Assembly (NCBI RefSeq): GCF_008364555.1 | Contig: NZ_VTUC01000038.1 | Span: 248,001-312,000, forward strand | Reading direction: 5' to 3' | From: Enterobacter vonholyi | GTDB taxonomy: Bacteria; Pseudomonadota; Gammaproteobacteria; Enterobacterales; Enterobacteriaceae | Length of the DNA stretch: 64,000 nt | Made by a program: the position numbers and the translations under genes | Part shown: positions 8,913 through 17,672 of the stretch, one piece after another | How positions within the stretch are numbered: the first letter of the stretch is position 1 | How the letters are laid out: each line of letters begins with the position of its first letter | The notes under the pieces: model-generated | Seen by the model: only the letters and a program-made list of their open reading frames with translations | What the model was told of the DNA's origin: nothing | Databases searched by the model: none

Positions 8913-9764
8913 ATGGGTAAACTAGCGTTAGCGGCGAAAATCACCCACGTACCGTCGATGTATCTCTCCGAGCTGCCGGGCAAAAACCACGGCTGCCGTC
9001 AGGGCGCCATCGATGGGCATAAAGAAATTAGCAAGCGCTGCCGGGAGCTGGGCGTCGATACCATTATCGTCTTCGACACCCACTGGCTGGTGAACAGTGC
9101 GTATCACATCAACTGTGCGGACCATTTTTCGGGCGTCTACACCAGCAACGAGCTGCCGCACTTTATCCGCGACATGACCTACGACTACGACGGCAATCCG
9201 GAACTCGGCCAGCTCATCGCCGACGAGGCGGTGAAGCTTGGAGTGCGCGCCAAAGCGCACAACATTCCAAGCCTGAAGCTGGAGTACGGCACGCTGGTGC
9301 CGATGCGCTACATGAACGCGGATAAGCACTTCAAAGTGATCTCCATCTCGGCGTTTTGCACGGTTCACGACTTCGCCGACAGCCGCAGGCTGGGCGAGGC
9401 TATCGTCAGCGCCATCGAAAAATATGACGGCACCGTGGCGGTGCTCGCCAGCGGCTCGCTGTCGCACCGCTTTATCGACGACCAGCGCGCCGAGGAAGGG
9501 ATGAACAGCTACACCCGCGAGTTCGACCGCCAGATGGACGAACGCGTGGTGAAGCTGTGGCGCGAGGGTCAGTTCAAAGAATTCTGCAGCATGCTGCCGG
9601 AGTACGCCGACTACTGCTACGGCGAGGGCAACATGCACGACACGGTGATGCTGCTGGGCATGCTCGGCTGGGACAAATACGACGGCAAGGTGGAGTTTCT
9701 CACCGAGCTGTTCGCCAGCTCCGGAACCGGCCAGGTCAACGCCGTTTTCCCGCTGCCCGCCTAA
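8913..9764 (+). CDS. hpaD: 3,4-dihydroxyphenylacetate 2,3-dioxygenase HpaD
   Basis: 283 residues, the same length as E. coli HpaD as I recall it. It belongs to the LigB-type (type III) extradiol ring-cleavage dioxygenases, which use Fe(II). The N-terminus MGKLALAAKITHVPSMYLSE supports the start at 8913 rather than the in-frame GTG 15 bases upstream. Histidine-rich metal segments are seen (ITHVPSMY, FDTHWLVNS, GSLSHRFID). It opens the ring of homoprotocatechuate, the committed step of the pathway. hpaE ends two bases before it. Confidence 0.92.
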   Translation: MGKLALAAKITHVPSMYLSELPGKNHGCRQGAIDGHKEISKRCRELGVDTIIVFDTHWLVNSAYHINCADHFSGVYTSNELPHFIRDMTYDYDGNPELGQLIADEAVKLGVRAKAHNIPSLKLEYGTLVPMRYMNADKHFKVISISAFCTVHDFADSRRLGEAIVSAIEKYDGTVAVLASGSLSHRFIDDQRAEEGMNSYTREFDRQMDERVVKLWREGQFKEFCSMLPEYADYCYGEGNMHDTVMLLGMLGWDKYDGKVEFLTELFASSGTGQVNAVFPLPA

Positions 9765-9773
9765 GGAGCCACC

Positions 9774-10154
9774 ATGCCGCACTTTATTGCTGAATGTACC
9801 GACAACATCCGCGAGCAGGCCGACCTGCCGGGGCTGTTCGCCAAAGTGAACGAGGCGCTCGCCGCCACGGGCATCTTCCCCATCGGCGGTATCCGCAGCC
9901 GCGCCCACTGGCTGGACACCTGGCAGATGGCCGACGGCAGGCACGATTACGCCTTTGTGCATATGACGCTGAAAATCGGCGCCGGGCGCAGCCTGGAGAG
10001 CCGGGAAGCCGTGGGGGAGATGCTGTTTGGGCTTATCAAAGCGCACTTCGCGGAGCTGATGGCGAGCCGCTACCTGGCGCTGTCGTTTGAGCTCGACGAA
10101 CTGCACCCGACGCTTAATTACAAACAGAACAACGTGCACGCGTTGTTTAAGTAA
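9774..10154 (+). CDS. hpaF: 5-carboxymethyl-2-hydroxymuconate delta-isomerase HpaF
   Basis: 126-residue tautomerase-superfamily isomerase beginning MPHFIAEC; Pro-1 (after Met removal) is the expected catalytic base in this family. It converts 5-carboxymethyl-2-hydroxymuconate to its oxo isomer before decarboxylation by HpaG. The start has an excellent AAGGAG ribosome site, nine bases after hpaD. It is followed by a 69-base gap that contains one copy of a dispersed palindromic repeat, yet the operon seems to continue into hpaH. Confidence 0.92.
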   Translation: MPHFIAECTDNIREQADLPGLFAKVNEALAATGIFPIGGIRSRAHWLDTWQMADGRHDYAFVHMTLKIGAGRSLESREAVGEMLFGLIKAHFAELMASRYLALSFELDELHPTLNYKQNNVHALFK

Positions 10155-10169
10155 TACCGGCACGGCCAG

Positions 10170-10198
10170 TCTCCTCGCCCCTTTAGGGAGAGGGAGAA
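10170..10198. repeat. Dispersed CTCTCC/GGAGAG palindrome, copy A
   Basis: A degenerate copy (CTCCTCGCCCCTTTAGGGAGAGGG) of a short palindromic repeat found five times in this window, here inside the hpa operon between hpaF and hpaH. In the transcript it would form a hairpin. Confidence 0.6.
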
Positions 10199-10223
10199 AA
10201 CAAACATAAAACAGGATATCGCC

Positions 10224-11027
10224 ATGCTCGACAAACATACCCATACCCTGATCGCCCATCGTCTGCATCAGGCGGAACAGTCCCGGGAGCAGATCCGCGC
10301 GATCTCGCTGGACTACCCGGAGATTACCATTGAAGACGCCTACGCCGTCCAGCGCGAATGGGTCAGCCTGAAAATCGCCGAAGGCCGCGTGCTGAAGGGC
10401 CACAAGATCGGCCTGACCTCAAAAGCGATGCAGGCCAGCTCGCAGATTAGCGAGCCGGACTACGGCGCGCTGCTGGACGACATGTTCTTCCACGACGGCA
10501 GCGACATCCCGGTCGACCGCTTCATCGTCCCGCGAATTGAAGTGGAGCTGGCCTTCGTGCTGGCAAAACCGCTGCGCGGCCCGAACTGCACTATCTTCGA
10601 CGTCTACAACGCCACGGATTACGTCATCCCCGCGCTGGAGCTGATCGACGCCCGCTGCCACAACGTCGACCCGGAGACCCAGCGCCCGCGCAAGGTGTTC
10701 GACACCATTTCGGATAACGCCGCCAACGCGGGCGTCATCCTCGGCGGCCGTCCGATTAAGCCCGACGAGCTGGACCTGCGCTGGATCTCCGCCCTGCTCT
10801 ACCGCAACGGCGTGATCGAAGAGACCGGCGTGGCCGCAGGCGTCCTTAACCACCCGGCCAACGGCGTGGCGTGGCTGGCGAACAAGCTGGCGCCGTACGA
10901 CGTGCAGCTTGAGCCGGGGCAAATCATCCTCGGCGGCTCGTTTACCCGCCCGGTGCCCGCCAGCAGAGGCGACACCTTCCACGTCGACTATGGCAGCATG
11001 GGCTCCATCAGCTGCCGTTTTGTCTAG
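10224..11027 (+). CDS. hpaH: 2-oxo-hept-4-ene-1,7-dioate hydratase HpaH
   Basis: 267-residue member of the 2-keto-4-pentenoate hydratase family. Landmarks are [13 protein letters not shown], the metal-site segment [14 protein letters not shown] and the C-terminal [17 protein letters not shown]. It hydrates the product of HpaG to 4-hydroxy-2-oxoheptane-1,7-dioate, the substrate of the next gene, hpaI, nine bases downstream. Length and sequence agree with E. coli HpaH. The upstream gap holds a repeat copy, but no separate promoter is evident. Confidence 0.93.
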   Translation: MLDKHTHTLIAHRLHQAEQSREQIRAISLDYPEITIEDAYAVQREWVSLKIAEGRVLKGHKIGLTSKAMQASSQISEPDYGALLDDMFFHDGSDIPVDRFIVPRIEVELAFVLAKPLRGPNCTIFDVYNATDYVIPALELIDARCHNVDPETQRPRKVFDTISDNAANAGVILGGRPIKPDELDLRWISALLYRNGVIEETGVAAGVLNHPANGVAWLANKLAPYDVQLEPGQIILGGSFTRPVPASRGDTFHVDYGSMGSISCRFV

Positions 11028-11036
11028 GAGATAGTC

Positions 11037-11834
11037 ATGCAAAATGCATTCAAAGCGGCGCTGCAGGCGGGCCGTCCGCAAATCGGGTTATGGCTGGGGC
11101 TGACCAGCAGCTACAGCGCCGAGCTGCTGGCGGGGGCAGGCTTCGACTGGCTGCTGATCGACGGCGAGCACGCGCCGAACAGCGTGCAGACCGTCTTAAC
11201 CCAGCTGCAGGCTATCGCCCCTTATCCCAGCCAGCCGGTGGTGCGCCCGTCGTGGAACGACCCGGTGCAGATCAAACAGCTGCTGGACGTGGGTGCGCAA
11301 ACCCTGCTGGTGCCGATGGTGCAAAACGCCGACGAAGCGCGGCTGGCGGTACGTTCCACCCGCTACCCGCCTGCAGGCATTCGCGGGGTGGGCAGCGCAC
11401 TGGCGCGCGCCTCGCGCTGGAACCGAATCCCGGATTATCTGCAGCAGGCCAACGACGCCATGTGCGTGCTGGTGCAGATTGAAACCCGCGAGGCGCTGAA
11501 AAACCTGCCGCAAATCCTGGACGTGGAAGGCGTCGACGGCGTGTTTATCGGCCCGGCGGATCTTAGCGCAGACATGGGCTTTGCCGGCAATCCGCAGCAC
11601 CCGGAGGTGCAGGCCGCCATCGAGCAGGCGATCGCACAGATACGCGCTGCCGGTAAAGCCCCCGGCATCCTGATGGCGAACGAGCAGCTGGCAAAACGCT
11701 ATCTTGAACTCGGCGCGCTGTTTGTTGCCGTCGGCGTCGACACCACTCTGCTCGCCCGCGGCGCGGAAGCGCTGGCGGCACGTTTTATCGAAAAACCGGT
11801 TACGTCAGTTAATAACAATAAATCCGTCTACTAA
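11037..11834 (+). CDS. hpaI: 4-hydroxy-2-oxo-heptane-1,7-dioate aldolase HpaI
   Basis: 265-residue class II (metal-dependent) pyruvate aldolase of the HpcH/HpaI family. Motifs include [34 protein letters not shown], the metal ligands in [11 protein letters not shown] and [12 protein letters not shown]. It cleaves the last intermediate into pyruvate and succinate semialdehyde. A strong AGGAGAT ribosome site precedes the ATG. The 3' end (SVNNNKSVY) matches the family. Confidence 0.94.
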   Translation: MQNAFKAALQAGRPQIGLWLGLTSSYSAELLAGAGFDWLLIDGEHAPNSVQTVLTQLQAIAPYPSQPVVRPSWNDPVQIKQLLDVGAQTLLVPMVQNADEARLAVRSTRYPPAGIRGVGSALARASRWNRIPDYLQQANDAMCVLVQIETREALKNLPQILDVEGVDGVFIGPADLSADMGFAGNPQHPEVQAAIEQAIAQIRAAGKAPGILMANEQLAKRYLELGALFVAVGVDTTLLARGAEALAARFIEKPVTSVNNNKSVY

Positions 11835-11855
11835 ACGTAAGATCTGGAGCGCACC

Positions 11856-13208
11856 ATGACGACCTCTACCCTGCAAACCCATGATAATAAAGCTGTTGAA
11901 CATCGCGTCATTCACAAGCTGTTCCGTCGCCTGATCGTTTTTCTTTTTATCCTGTTTGTCTTCTCGTTTCTCGATCGCATCAACATCGGCTTCGCCGGGC
12001 TAACGATGGGTAAAGATCTTGGCCTCACGTCAACCATGTTTGGCCTGGCCGCGACGCTGTTTTACGTCACCTACGTGCTGTGCGGCATTCCGAGCAACAT
12101 CATGCTGGCGAAGATCGGCGCACGCCGCTGGATCGCCGGGATCATGGTGGTGTGGGGTATTGCCTCCACCTGCACCATGTTCGCCACCAGCCCCGAAACC
12201 CTCTACGTCCTGCGCATGCTGGTGGGCATTGCCGAAGCGGGTTTCCTGCCGGGGATTCTGGTCTATCTCACCTGGTGGTTCCCGGCCTATCACCGCGCCC
12301 GCGCCAACGCGCTGTTTATGATCGCCATGCCGGTAACCATGATGCTCGGCTCGATCCTCTCCGGGTACATTCTGGCGATGGACGGGCTGTGGAACCTCAA
12401 GGGCTGGCAGTGGCTGTTCCTGCTGGAGGGGCTGCCATCGGTGGTGCTCGGCGTGGTGACCTGGTTTTACCTCAACGACACGCCGGACCAGGCCACCTGG
12501 CTGGATGAGGACGAAAAGCAGGCGCTGAAAACGATGATCGCCCGCGAGCAGGAGGTCGCGATTGCCCAATCCGTCACGCCGCGTTCCACGCTGCGCGAGG
12601 TGCTCACGCCCGCCGTGCTGCTCTACACGCTGGCCTACTTCTGCCTGACCAATACGCTGAGTGCGATCAACATCTGGACGCCGCAGATCCTGCAGAGCTT
12701 CAACACGGGAAGCAGCAATATCGTCATCGGCCTGCTGGCGGCGATCCCGCAGTTTTGCACCATCCTCGGGATGATCTGGTGGAGCCGCCGCTCCGACAGG
12801 CTGAAAGAGCGAAAAAAGCACACCATCCTGCCGTACCTGTTCGCCGCGGCGGGATGGATGCTGGCCTCCGCGACGGATCACAGCCTGATCCAGCTGCTTG
12901 GCATCATCATGGCCTCAACCGGATCTTTTACCGCCATGGCGATATTCTGGACCACGCCGGATCGGGTTATTAGCCTGCAGTCCCGCGCGGTGGCGCTGGC
13001 GGTAATCAACGCCATCGGCAACGTCGGCTCCGCCGTCAGCCCGCTGCTGATTGGGATCCTGCGCGACGCGACCGGCAGCTTCAGCTCGGGGCTGTGGTTT
13101 GTGGCCGGGCTGCTGGTGGTCGGCGCGCTGGTGCTGACGCGCATTCCGATGACACAGCGGGATCAACAGAGGAACGATCATGTGCCAGAGCCCTATCGCC
13201 AACATTGA
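11856..13208 (+). CDS. hpaX: 4-hydroxyphenylacetate permease HpaX (MFS)
   Basis: 450-residue major facilitator superfamily transporter of the anion:cation symporter branch, with about 12 membrane helices. It has the MFS signature between helices 2 and 3 (NIMLAKIGARRWIAG) and the early FLDRINIGFAGLTMGKDLG motif of this family. It takes up 4-hydroxyphenylacetate. The 3' end overlaps hpaA by 29 bases, so transport and regulator genes are coupled within the operon. Confidence 0.92.
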   Translation: MTTSTLQTHDNKAVEHRVIHKLFRRLIVFLFILFVFSFLDRINIGFAGLTMGKDLGLTSTMFGLAATLFYVTYVLCGIPSNIMLAKIGARRWIAGIMVVWGIASTCTMFATSPETLYVLRMLVGIAEAGFLPGILVYLTWWFPAYHRARANALFMIAMPVTMMLGSILSGYILAMDGLWNLKGWQWLFLLEGLPSVVLGVVTWFYLNDTPDQATWLDEDEKQALKTMIAREQEVAIAQSVTPRSTLREVLTPAVLLYTLAYFCLTNTLSAINIWTPQILQSFNTGSSNIVIGLLAAIPQFCTILGMIWWSRRSDRLKERKKHTILPYLFAAAGWMLASATDHSLIQLLGIIMASTGSFTAMAIFWTTPDRVISLQSRAVALAVINAIGNVGSAVSPLLIGILRDATGSFSSGLWFVAGLLVVGALVLTRIPMTQRDQQRNDHVPEPYRQH

Positions 13209-14106
13209 TATCAGCAAGGAGTACGATGAAAGTCTGGGCACCGACGATGTGCACTACCAGTCGTTCGCCCGCATGGCGGCCTTTTTTGGCCGCGACATGC
13301 AGGCGCACCGTCACGACCAGTACTTTCAGATGCACTTTCTCGATACCGGACAGATTGAGCTCCAGCTCGACGATCACCGCTACTCGGTGCAGGCCCCGCT
13401 GTTCGTCCTCACGCCGCCGTCGGTGCCGCACGCGTTTATCACCGAATCCGATAGCGACGGTCACGTGCTGACGGTGCGTGAGGATCTGATCTGGCCGCTG
13501 CTGGAGGTGCTCTACCCCGGCACGCGGGAGGCGTTTGGCCTGCCGGGGATCTGCCTCTCGCTGGCGGATAAGCCGGACGAGCTGGCGGCGCTGAAGCACT
13601 ACTGGCAGCTGATCGCCCGCGAATCCACGGAGCAGCTGCCCGGGCGCGAGCATACCCTGGTCCTGCTGGCGCAGGCGGTGTTTACCCTGCTGCTGCGCAA
13701 CGCGAAGCTCGACGACCACGCCTCGGGCGGCATGCGCGGCGAGCTGAAGCTGTTCCAGCGCTTTACCCAGCTGATCGACACCCACTACCACCAGCACTGG
13801 ACGGTGCCGGAATACGCCAGCGAGCTGCACCTGACCGAATCCCGCCTGACCGATATCTGCCGCCGCTTCGCCAACCGTCCGCCAAAACGGCTGATCTTCG
13901 ACCGCCAGCTGCGGGAGGCCAGGCGCCTGCTGCTCTTCTCCGACAGCACCGTCAGTGAGATTGCCTGGCAACTGGGGTTCAAAGATCCGGCCTATTTCGC
14001 CCGCTTTTTTAACCGCTTAGTGGGATGCTCGCCCAGCGCGTATCGGGCTCAGAAAGTACCGGTTTCCCCTCACCCCGGCCCTCTCTCCAAAGGGGAGAGG
14101 GTGTAA
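13180..14106 (+). CDS. hpaA: AraC-family activator of hpaBC, HpaA
   Basis: 308 residues. The N-terminal cupin sensor domain has metal/effector-type histidines (MQAHRHDQYFQMHFL, PHAFITE), and the C-terminal AraC domain has two helix-turn-helix motifs (YASELHLTESRLTDIC, EIAWQLGFKDPAYFARFF). In E. coli W, HpaA activates hpaBC with 4-hydroxyphenylacetate. The last ~13 residues (HPGPLSKGERV and stop) are encoded by a dispersed palindromic repeat that starts at 14066, so the natural C-terminus has been replaced or extended by the repeat. The start has a GAGG site and lies within hpaX. Confidence 0.92.
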   Translation: MCQSPIANIDISKEYDESLGTDDVHYQSFARMAAFFGRDMQAHRHDQYFQMHFLDTGQIELQLDDHRYSVQAPLFVLTPPSVPHAFITESDSDGHVLTVREDLIWPLLEVLYPGTREAFGLPGICLSLADKPDELAALKHYWQLIARESTEQLPGREHTLVLLAQAVFTLLLRNAKLDDHASGGMRGELKLFQRFTQLIDTHYHQHWTVPEYASELHLTESRLTDICRRFANRPPKRLIFDRQLREARRLLLFSDSTVSEIAWQLGFKDPAYFARFFNRLVGCSPSAYRAQKVPVSPHPGPLSKGERV

Positions 14107-14147
14107 TTGTTCCCTCTCCCCTTTGGAGAGAGGGTTAGGGTGAGGGG
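14066..14147. repeat. Dispersed palindrome, copies B1/B2 in inverted orientation
   Basis: Two copies of the CTCTCC/GGAGAG repeat face each other (CCCCTCACCCCGGCCCTCTC and the reverse-oriented GAGAGGGTTAGGGTGAGGGG), giving a long hairpin. The first copy supplies the end and stop codon of hpaA. The hairpin separates hpaA from the hpaB promoter region and may terminate or stabilise the upstream message. Confidence 0.75.
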
Positions 14148-14291
14148 ACAACGATCACAAATCCCAATCCCACCCGAAAAGTACCCGTCGTTGTCCCAAT
14201 CGTCCCTTCACGTTACGCCCCTCTCAGGCTTCAATTAAACAACAAAAACAAAACATAAATTTAACAACACAATTCCGATACGAGGTTCCCT

Positions 14292-15854
14292 ATGAAGCCT
14301 GAAGAGTTCCGCGCAGACGCCAAACGCCCGTTAACCGGTGAAGAGTATTTAAAAAGCCTGCAGGACGGTCGTGAGATTTATATCTACGGCGAGCGCGTCA
14401 AAGACGTCACCACCCATCCGGCGTTTCGCAATGCGGCGGCCTCCATCGCGCAGATGTACGACGCGCTGCACAAGCCGGACATGCAGGACACGCTGTGCTG
14501 GGGCACCGACACCGGCAGCGGCGGCTATACCCACAAGTTCTTCCGCGTGGCGAAAAGCGCCGACGACCTGCGCCAGCAGCGCGACGCCATCGCCGAGTGG
14601 TCGCGCCTTAGCTACGGCTGGATGGGCCGCACGCCGGACTACAAGGCCGCGTTCGGCTGCGCGCTCGGCGCCAACCCGGCCTTCTACGGCCAGTTCGAGC
14701 AGAACGCCCGCAGCTGGTACACCCGCATTCAGGAAACCGGCCTGTACTTCAACCACGCCATCGTTAACCCGCCGATCGACCGCCACAAGCCGGCGGACGA
14801 GGTGAAAGACGTCTACATCAAGCTGGAGAAAGAGACCGACGCCGGGATTATCGTCAGCGGCGCGAAAGTGGTAGCCACCAACTCGGCGCTGACCCACTAC
14901 AACATGATCGGCTTCGGCTCCGCGCAGGTGATGGGCGAAAACCCTGACTTCGCGCTGATGTTCGTCGCGCCGATGGATGCCGAGGGCGTGAAGCTGATCT
15001 CCCGCGCCTCCTACGAGATGGTGGCAGGCGCGACCGGCTCCCCTTTCGACTACCCGCTCTCCAGCCGCTTTGACGAGAACGACGCGATCCTGGTGATGGA
15101 TCACGTGCTGATCCCGTGGGAAAACGTGCTGATCTACCGCGATTTCGACCGCTGCCGTCGCTGGACGATGGAAGGCGGTTTCGCCCGCATGTACCCGCTG
15201 CAGGCCTGCGTGCGTCTGGCGGTAAAACTCGACTTCATCACCGCCCTGCTGAAGAAATCCCTGGAATGTACCGGTACCCTGGAGTTCCGCGGCGTGCAGG
15301 CAGATCTCGGCGAAGTGGTGGCCTGGCGCAACATGTTCTGGGCGCTGAGCGACTCCATGTGTTCCGAAGCCACCCCGTGGGTTAACGGCGCGTATCTGCC
15401 GGATCATGCCGCGCTGCAAACCTACCGCGTGATGGCGCCGATGGCCTACGCCAAAATCAAGAACATCATCGAGCGTAACGTGACGTCCGGCCTGATTTAC
15501 CTGCCGTCCAGCACCCGGGATCTGAACAATCCGCAGATCGACCAGTATCTGGCGAAATACGTGCGCGGCTCCAACGGCATGGATCACGTCGAACGCATCA
15601 AGATTTTGAAACTGATGTGGGACGCCATCGGCAGCGAGTTCGGCGGTCGTCACGAGCTTTACGAAATTAACTACTCCGGCAGCCAGGATGAAATTCGCCT
15701 GCAGTGTCTGCGCCAGGCGCAGAGCTCCGGCAACATGGACAAGATGATGGCGATGGTCGACCGCTGCATGTCCGAATACGACCAGCACGGCTGGACCGTA
15801 CCGCACCTGCACAACAACAGCGATATCAACATGCTCGACAAGCTGCTGAAATAG
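14292..15854 (+). CDS. hpaB: 4-hydroxyphenylacetate 3-monooxygenase, oxygenase subunit HpaB
   Basis: 520-residue FADH2-dependent monooxygenase, the expected family length, starting MKPEEFRADAKRPLTGEEYL. It hydroxylates 4-hydroxyphenylacetate to 3,4-dihydroxyphenylacetate using reduced flavin from HpaC. Recognisable segments include GRTPDYKAAFGCALG, SGAKVVATNSALTHYN and LIYLPSSTRDLNNPQID. The 185-base upstream region should carry the HpaA/CRP/IHF-controlled promoter known for E. coli W, but I could not place a convincing binding site in it. hpaC follows after 17 bases. Confidence 0.95.
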   Translation: MKPEEFRADAKRPLTGEEYLKSLQDGREIYIYGERVKDVTTHPAFRNAAASIAQMYDALHKPDMQDTLCWGTDTGSGGYTHKFFRVAKSADDLRQQRDAIAEWSRLSYGWMGRTPDYKAAFGCALGANPAFYGQFEQNARSWYTRIQETGLYFNHAIVNPPIDRHKPADEVKDVYIKLEKETDAGIIVSGAKVVATNSALTHYNMIGFGSAQVMGENPDFALMFVAPMDAEGVKLISRASYEMVAGATGSPFDYPLSSRFDENDAILVMDHVLIPWENVLIYRDFDRCRRWTMEGGFARMYPLQACVRLAVKLDFITALLKKSLECTGTLEFRGVQADLGEVVAWRNMFWALSDSMCSEATPWVNGAYLPDHAALQTYRVMAPMAYAKIKNIIERNVTSGLIYLPSSTRDLNNPQIDQYLAKYVRGSNGMDHVERIKILKLMWDAIGSEFGGRHELYEINYSGSQDEIRLQCLRQAQSSGNMDKMMAMVDRCMSEYDQHGWTVPHLHNNSDINMLDKLLK

Positions 15855-15871
15855 CGCAGCGGGAGGTTGCA

Positions 15872-16384
15872 ATGCATTCAGATGAACAACGCCTGCGTTT
15901 TCGCGACGCAATGAGTAGCCTGTCGGCGGCGGTAAATGTGGTCACCACCGAGGGCGAGGCGGGCCGCTGCGGCATTACCGCCACCGCCGTCTGTTCGGTC
16001 ACAGATACCCCGCCGTCGGTCATGGTGTGCATCAACGCCAACAGCGCTATGAACCCGGTATTCCAGGGCAACGGCAGGCTGTGCGTTAACGTGCTGAACC
16101 ACGAGCAGGAGATCATGGCTCGCCATTTCGCCGGGATGACCGGTATGACGATGGAAGAGCGCTTTGCACTCTCCTGCTGGCAGAAAGGGCCGCTGGCGCA
16201 GCCTGTGCTCAAGGGCGCGCTGGCCAGCCTTGAAGGTGAGATTAGCCAGGTGCAAACCATCGGCACGCATCTTGTCTACCTTGTTGAAGTTAAAAACATT
16301 ATCCTGAGTGACGCGGGACACGGCCTGATCTACTTCAGGCGCCGTTTCCACCCGGTCATGCTGGAGGCAGAAGCCGCCTTGTGA
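15872..16384 (+). CDS. hpaC: 4-hydroxyphenylacetate 3-monooxygenase, flavin reductase subunit HpaC
   Basis: 170-residue flavin:NADH oxidoreductase of the HpaC family; it makes the free reduced flavin used by HpaB. Motifs: GRCGITATAVCSVTDTPPSVMVCIN and NGRLCVNVLNHEQEIMA, where the flavin and NADH bind. The start at 15872 has a GGGAGG ribosome site and gives the same N-terminus pattern as E. coli HpaC. A longer in-frame extension into hpaB is unsupported. This is the last gene of the hpa cluster. Confidence 0.93.
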   Translation: MHSDEQRLRFRDAMSSLSAAVNVVTTEGEAGRCGITATAVCSVTDTPPSVMVCINANSAMNPVFQGNGRLCVNVLNHEQEIMARHFAGMTGMTMEERFALSCWQKGPLAQPVLKGALASLEGEISQVQTIGTHLVYLVEVKNIILSDAGHGLIYFRRRFHPVMLEAEAAL

Positions 16385-16393
16385 TGCCCCTTC

Positions 16394-16420
16394 GCGCTGG
16401 CCTTTTTTTCCGGCCAGCGC
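16394..16420 (+). terminator. Hairpin after hpaC
   Basis: A perfect 9-base stem (GCGCTGGCC with GGCCAGCGC) ten bases after hpaC. The long T-run lies in the loop, and only a weak CTTTCT follows the stem, so it may be a poor intrinsic terminator or an RNA-stabilising hairpin. Confidence 0.45.
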
Positions 16421-16499
16421 CGCTTTCTACAAAAACTCCTAAGGTTTCCCCTAAAACACGCCGTTATATAGCCATAAGAGAAATTTTCTGTGACTGAAT

Positions 16500-16518
16500 A
16501 CTGACACTACCTGTCAGT
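16500..16518. promoter_or_regulatory. Inverted repeat upstream of the WYL regulator (candidate operator)
   Basis: ACTGACA-CTACC-TGTCAGT is a perfect 7-base inverted repeat with a 5-base centre, 45 bases before the start of the WYL regulator. Its size and place suit autoregulation by that protein. There is no T-run, so it is not a terminator. Confidence 0.45.
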
Positions 16519-16563
16519 GCATCCGCATCATTCAGCGCATACCTAAATATACAGGATGACCTT

Positions 16564-17481
16564 ATGGCTAAAACGACGCGTAGCCGCTCGGCTGAACGTC
16601 TGGTCGATATTCTGGTTGAGCTACATTTAAACGGTGTGGTAAACCGCAGTGCGCTAATGGAGAAATTTAAAATTACCGAGCGTACCGTCTACCGGGATTT
16701 AAATGCCCTCTCTCCCATTGTTGAACATTTCGGTAACGGGCTATATCGGCTGATCCATTCTGCACAATCGCCCGGCGGACAAGGCTTACATCACACCCTT
16801 GCTAACTTCCTGAATGCTGACAGCTTTTTCCCTGAAAGAAATACGGAATTCTGGCAGAAGCTTGAAGCGCGCGTTGACGAAAACCATATTCTTATTCTTG
16901 GCAATGAAGCAGAACACACGGTAGAACGTGATATTCGCCGTCATTTAACGAAAATCGAGAAATCGATTAAAAACCATAATGTTTGCCAGATCGTTTATAA
17001 GGGTAAAACCCGTCTGATTAATCCCTATAAACTCATTAACAAAAAAAATATATGGTATTTACAAGCCACCGAAAATAGCCGCCTGAAATCCTTCTCCTTG
17101 AGCCAGATTAGCTGGTTTGATATTCAGAAAACGACCTTCACCCCTGAAGAAAATGTCCTTGAGCTGCTGGAGAAAAGCCTCGACCCTTGGGTATCTGAAG
17201 ATACTTTCGCAGTGAAAATATTTATTAAAGATAATATTTCACATTACTTCCTGCGCCGCGATCTTCTGCCGGAACAGGAGCTGCTGGAGGAGCAACAGGG
17301 CGGCGTCACGCTGCGCTGCCAGGCGGCCCACGAGAACCAGATCCTGCCGCTGCTGTTCTACTGGCTCCCCCATATTCAGATACTGGAACCGAGCTGGCTG
17401 AAGGAGAAGCTCATCAGGACGCTGGAAAGCTATCTGGCCGTGGAGCGTACCCCGAATAATCAAGTGATCTCAATCACATAA
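16564..17481 (+). CDS. WYL-domain helix-turn-helix transcriptional regulator
   Basis: 305 residues. The N-terminal HTH_11-type winged helix (ERLVDILVELHLNGVVNRSAL, KITERTVYRDLNAL) is followed by a WYL domain with the motif variant KKNIWYLQA near residue 165 and a C-terminal WCX-like domain. WYL domains bind ligands such as nucleotides or small RNA/DNA pieces and are frequent in stress, defence and catabolic regulators. It stands alone between hpaC and btsT, is more AT-rich than its neighbours in the central part, and has a perfect inverted repeat upstream. Its target is unknown; nearest candidates are itself and btsT. Confidence 0.8.
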   Translation: MAKTTRSRSAERLVDILVELHLNGVVNRSALMEKFKITERTVYRDLNALSPIVEHFGNGLYRLIHSAQSPGGQGLHHTLANFLNADSFFPERNTEFWQKLEARVDENHILILGNEAEHTVERDIRRHLTKIEKSIKNHNVCQIVYKGKTRLINPYKLINKKNIWYLQATENSRLKSFSLSQISWFDIQKTTFTPEENVLELLEKSLDPWVSEDTFAVKIFIKDNISHYFLRRDLLPEQELLEEQQGGVTLRCQAAHENQILPLLFYWLPHIQILEPSWLKEKLIRTLESYLAVERTPNNQVISIT

Positions 17482-17672
17482 TTTCGCCCACTGGCGGCGA
17501 GCCGAAACCGCTCGTCGCCTCCTTTGACCGCTCACCCGGCACTTTCAACCACTCATTCACTTACCGTCCTTTACGCGCGCGTTGATCTGGCACGATCGCT
17601 CCAGCATTAATCAATACCTCCTCACAACGAACCCTGACCCTTTTTTCTTTACATAAAAAACCAGGTCTTACT

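Noticed and set aside
14349-15911. A 520-residue antisense reading frame opposite hpaB
   Set aside because: It is a shadow of the GC-rich hpaB codons; no ribosome site, no recognisable domain and a His/Val/Ala-rich product.
17482-17672. A sigma-54-type promoter (TGGCACG) upstream of btsT
   Set aside because: The GG and GC elements are not at the required spacing, so the match is not a sigma-54 site; BtsR boxes could not be placed with confidence either.
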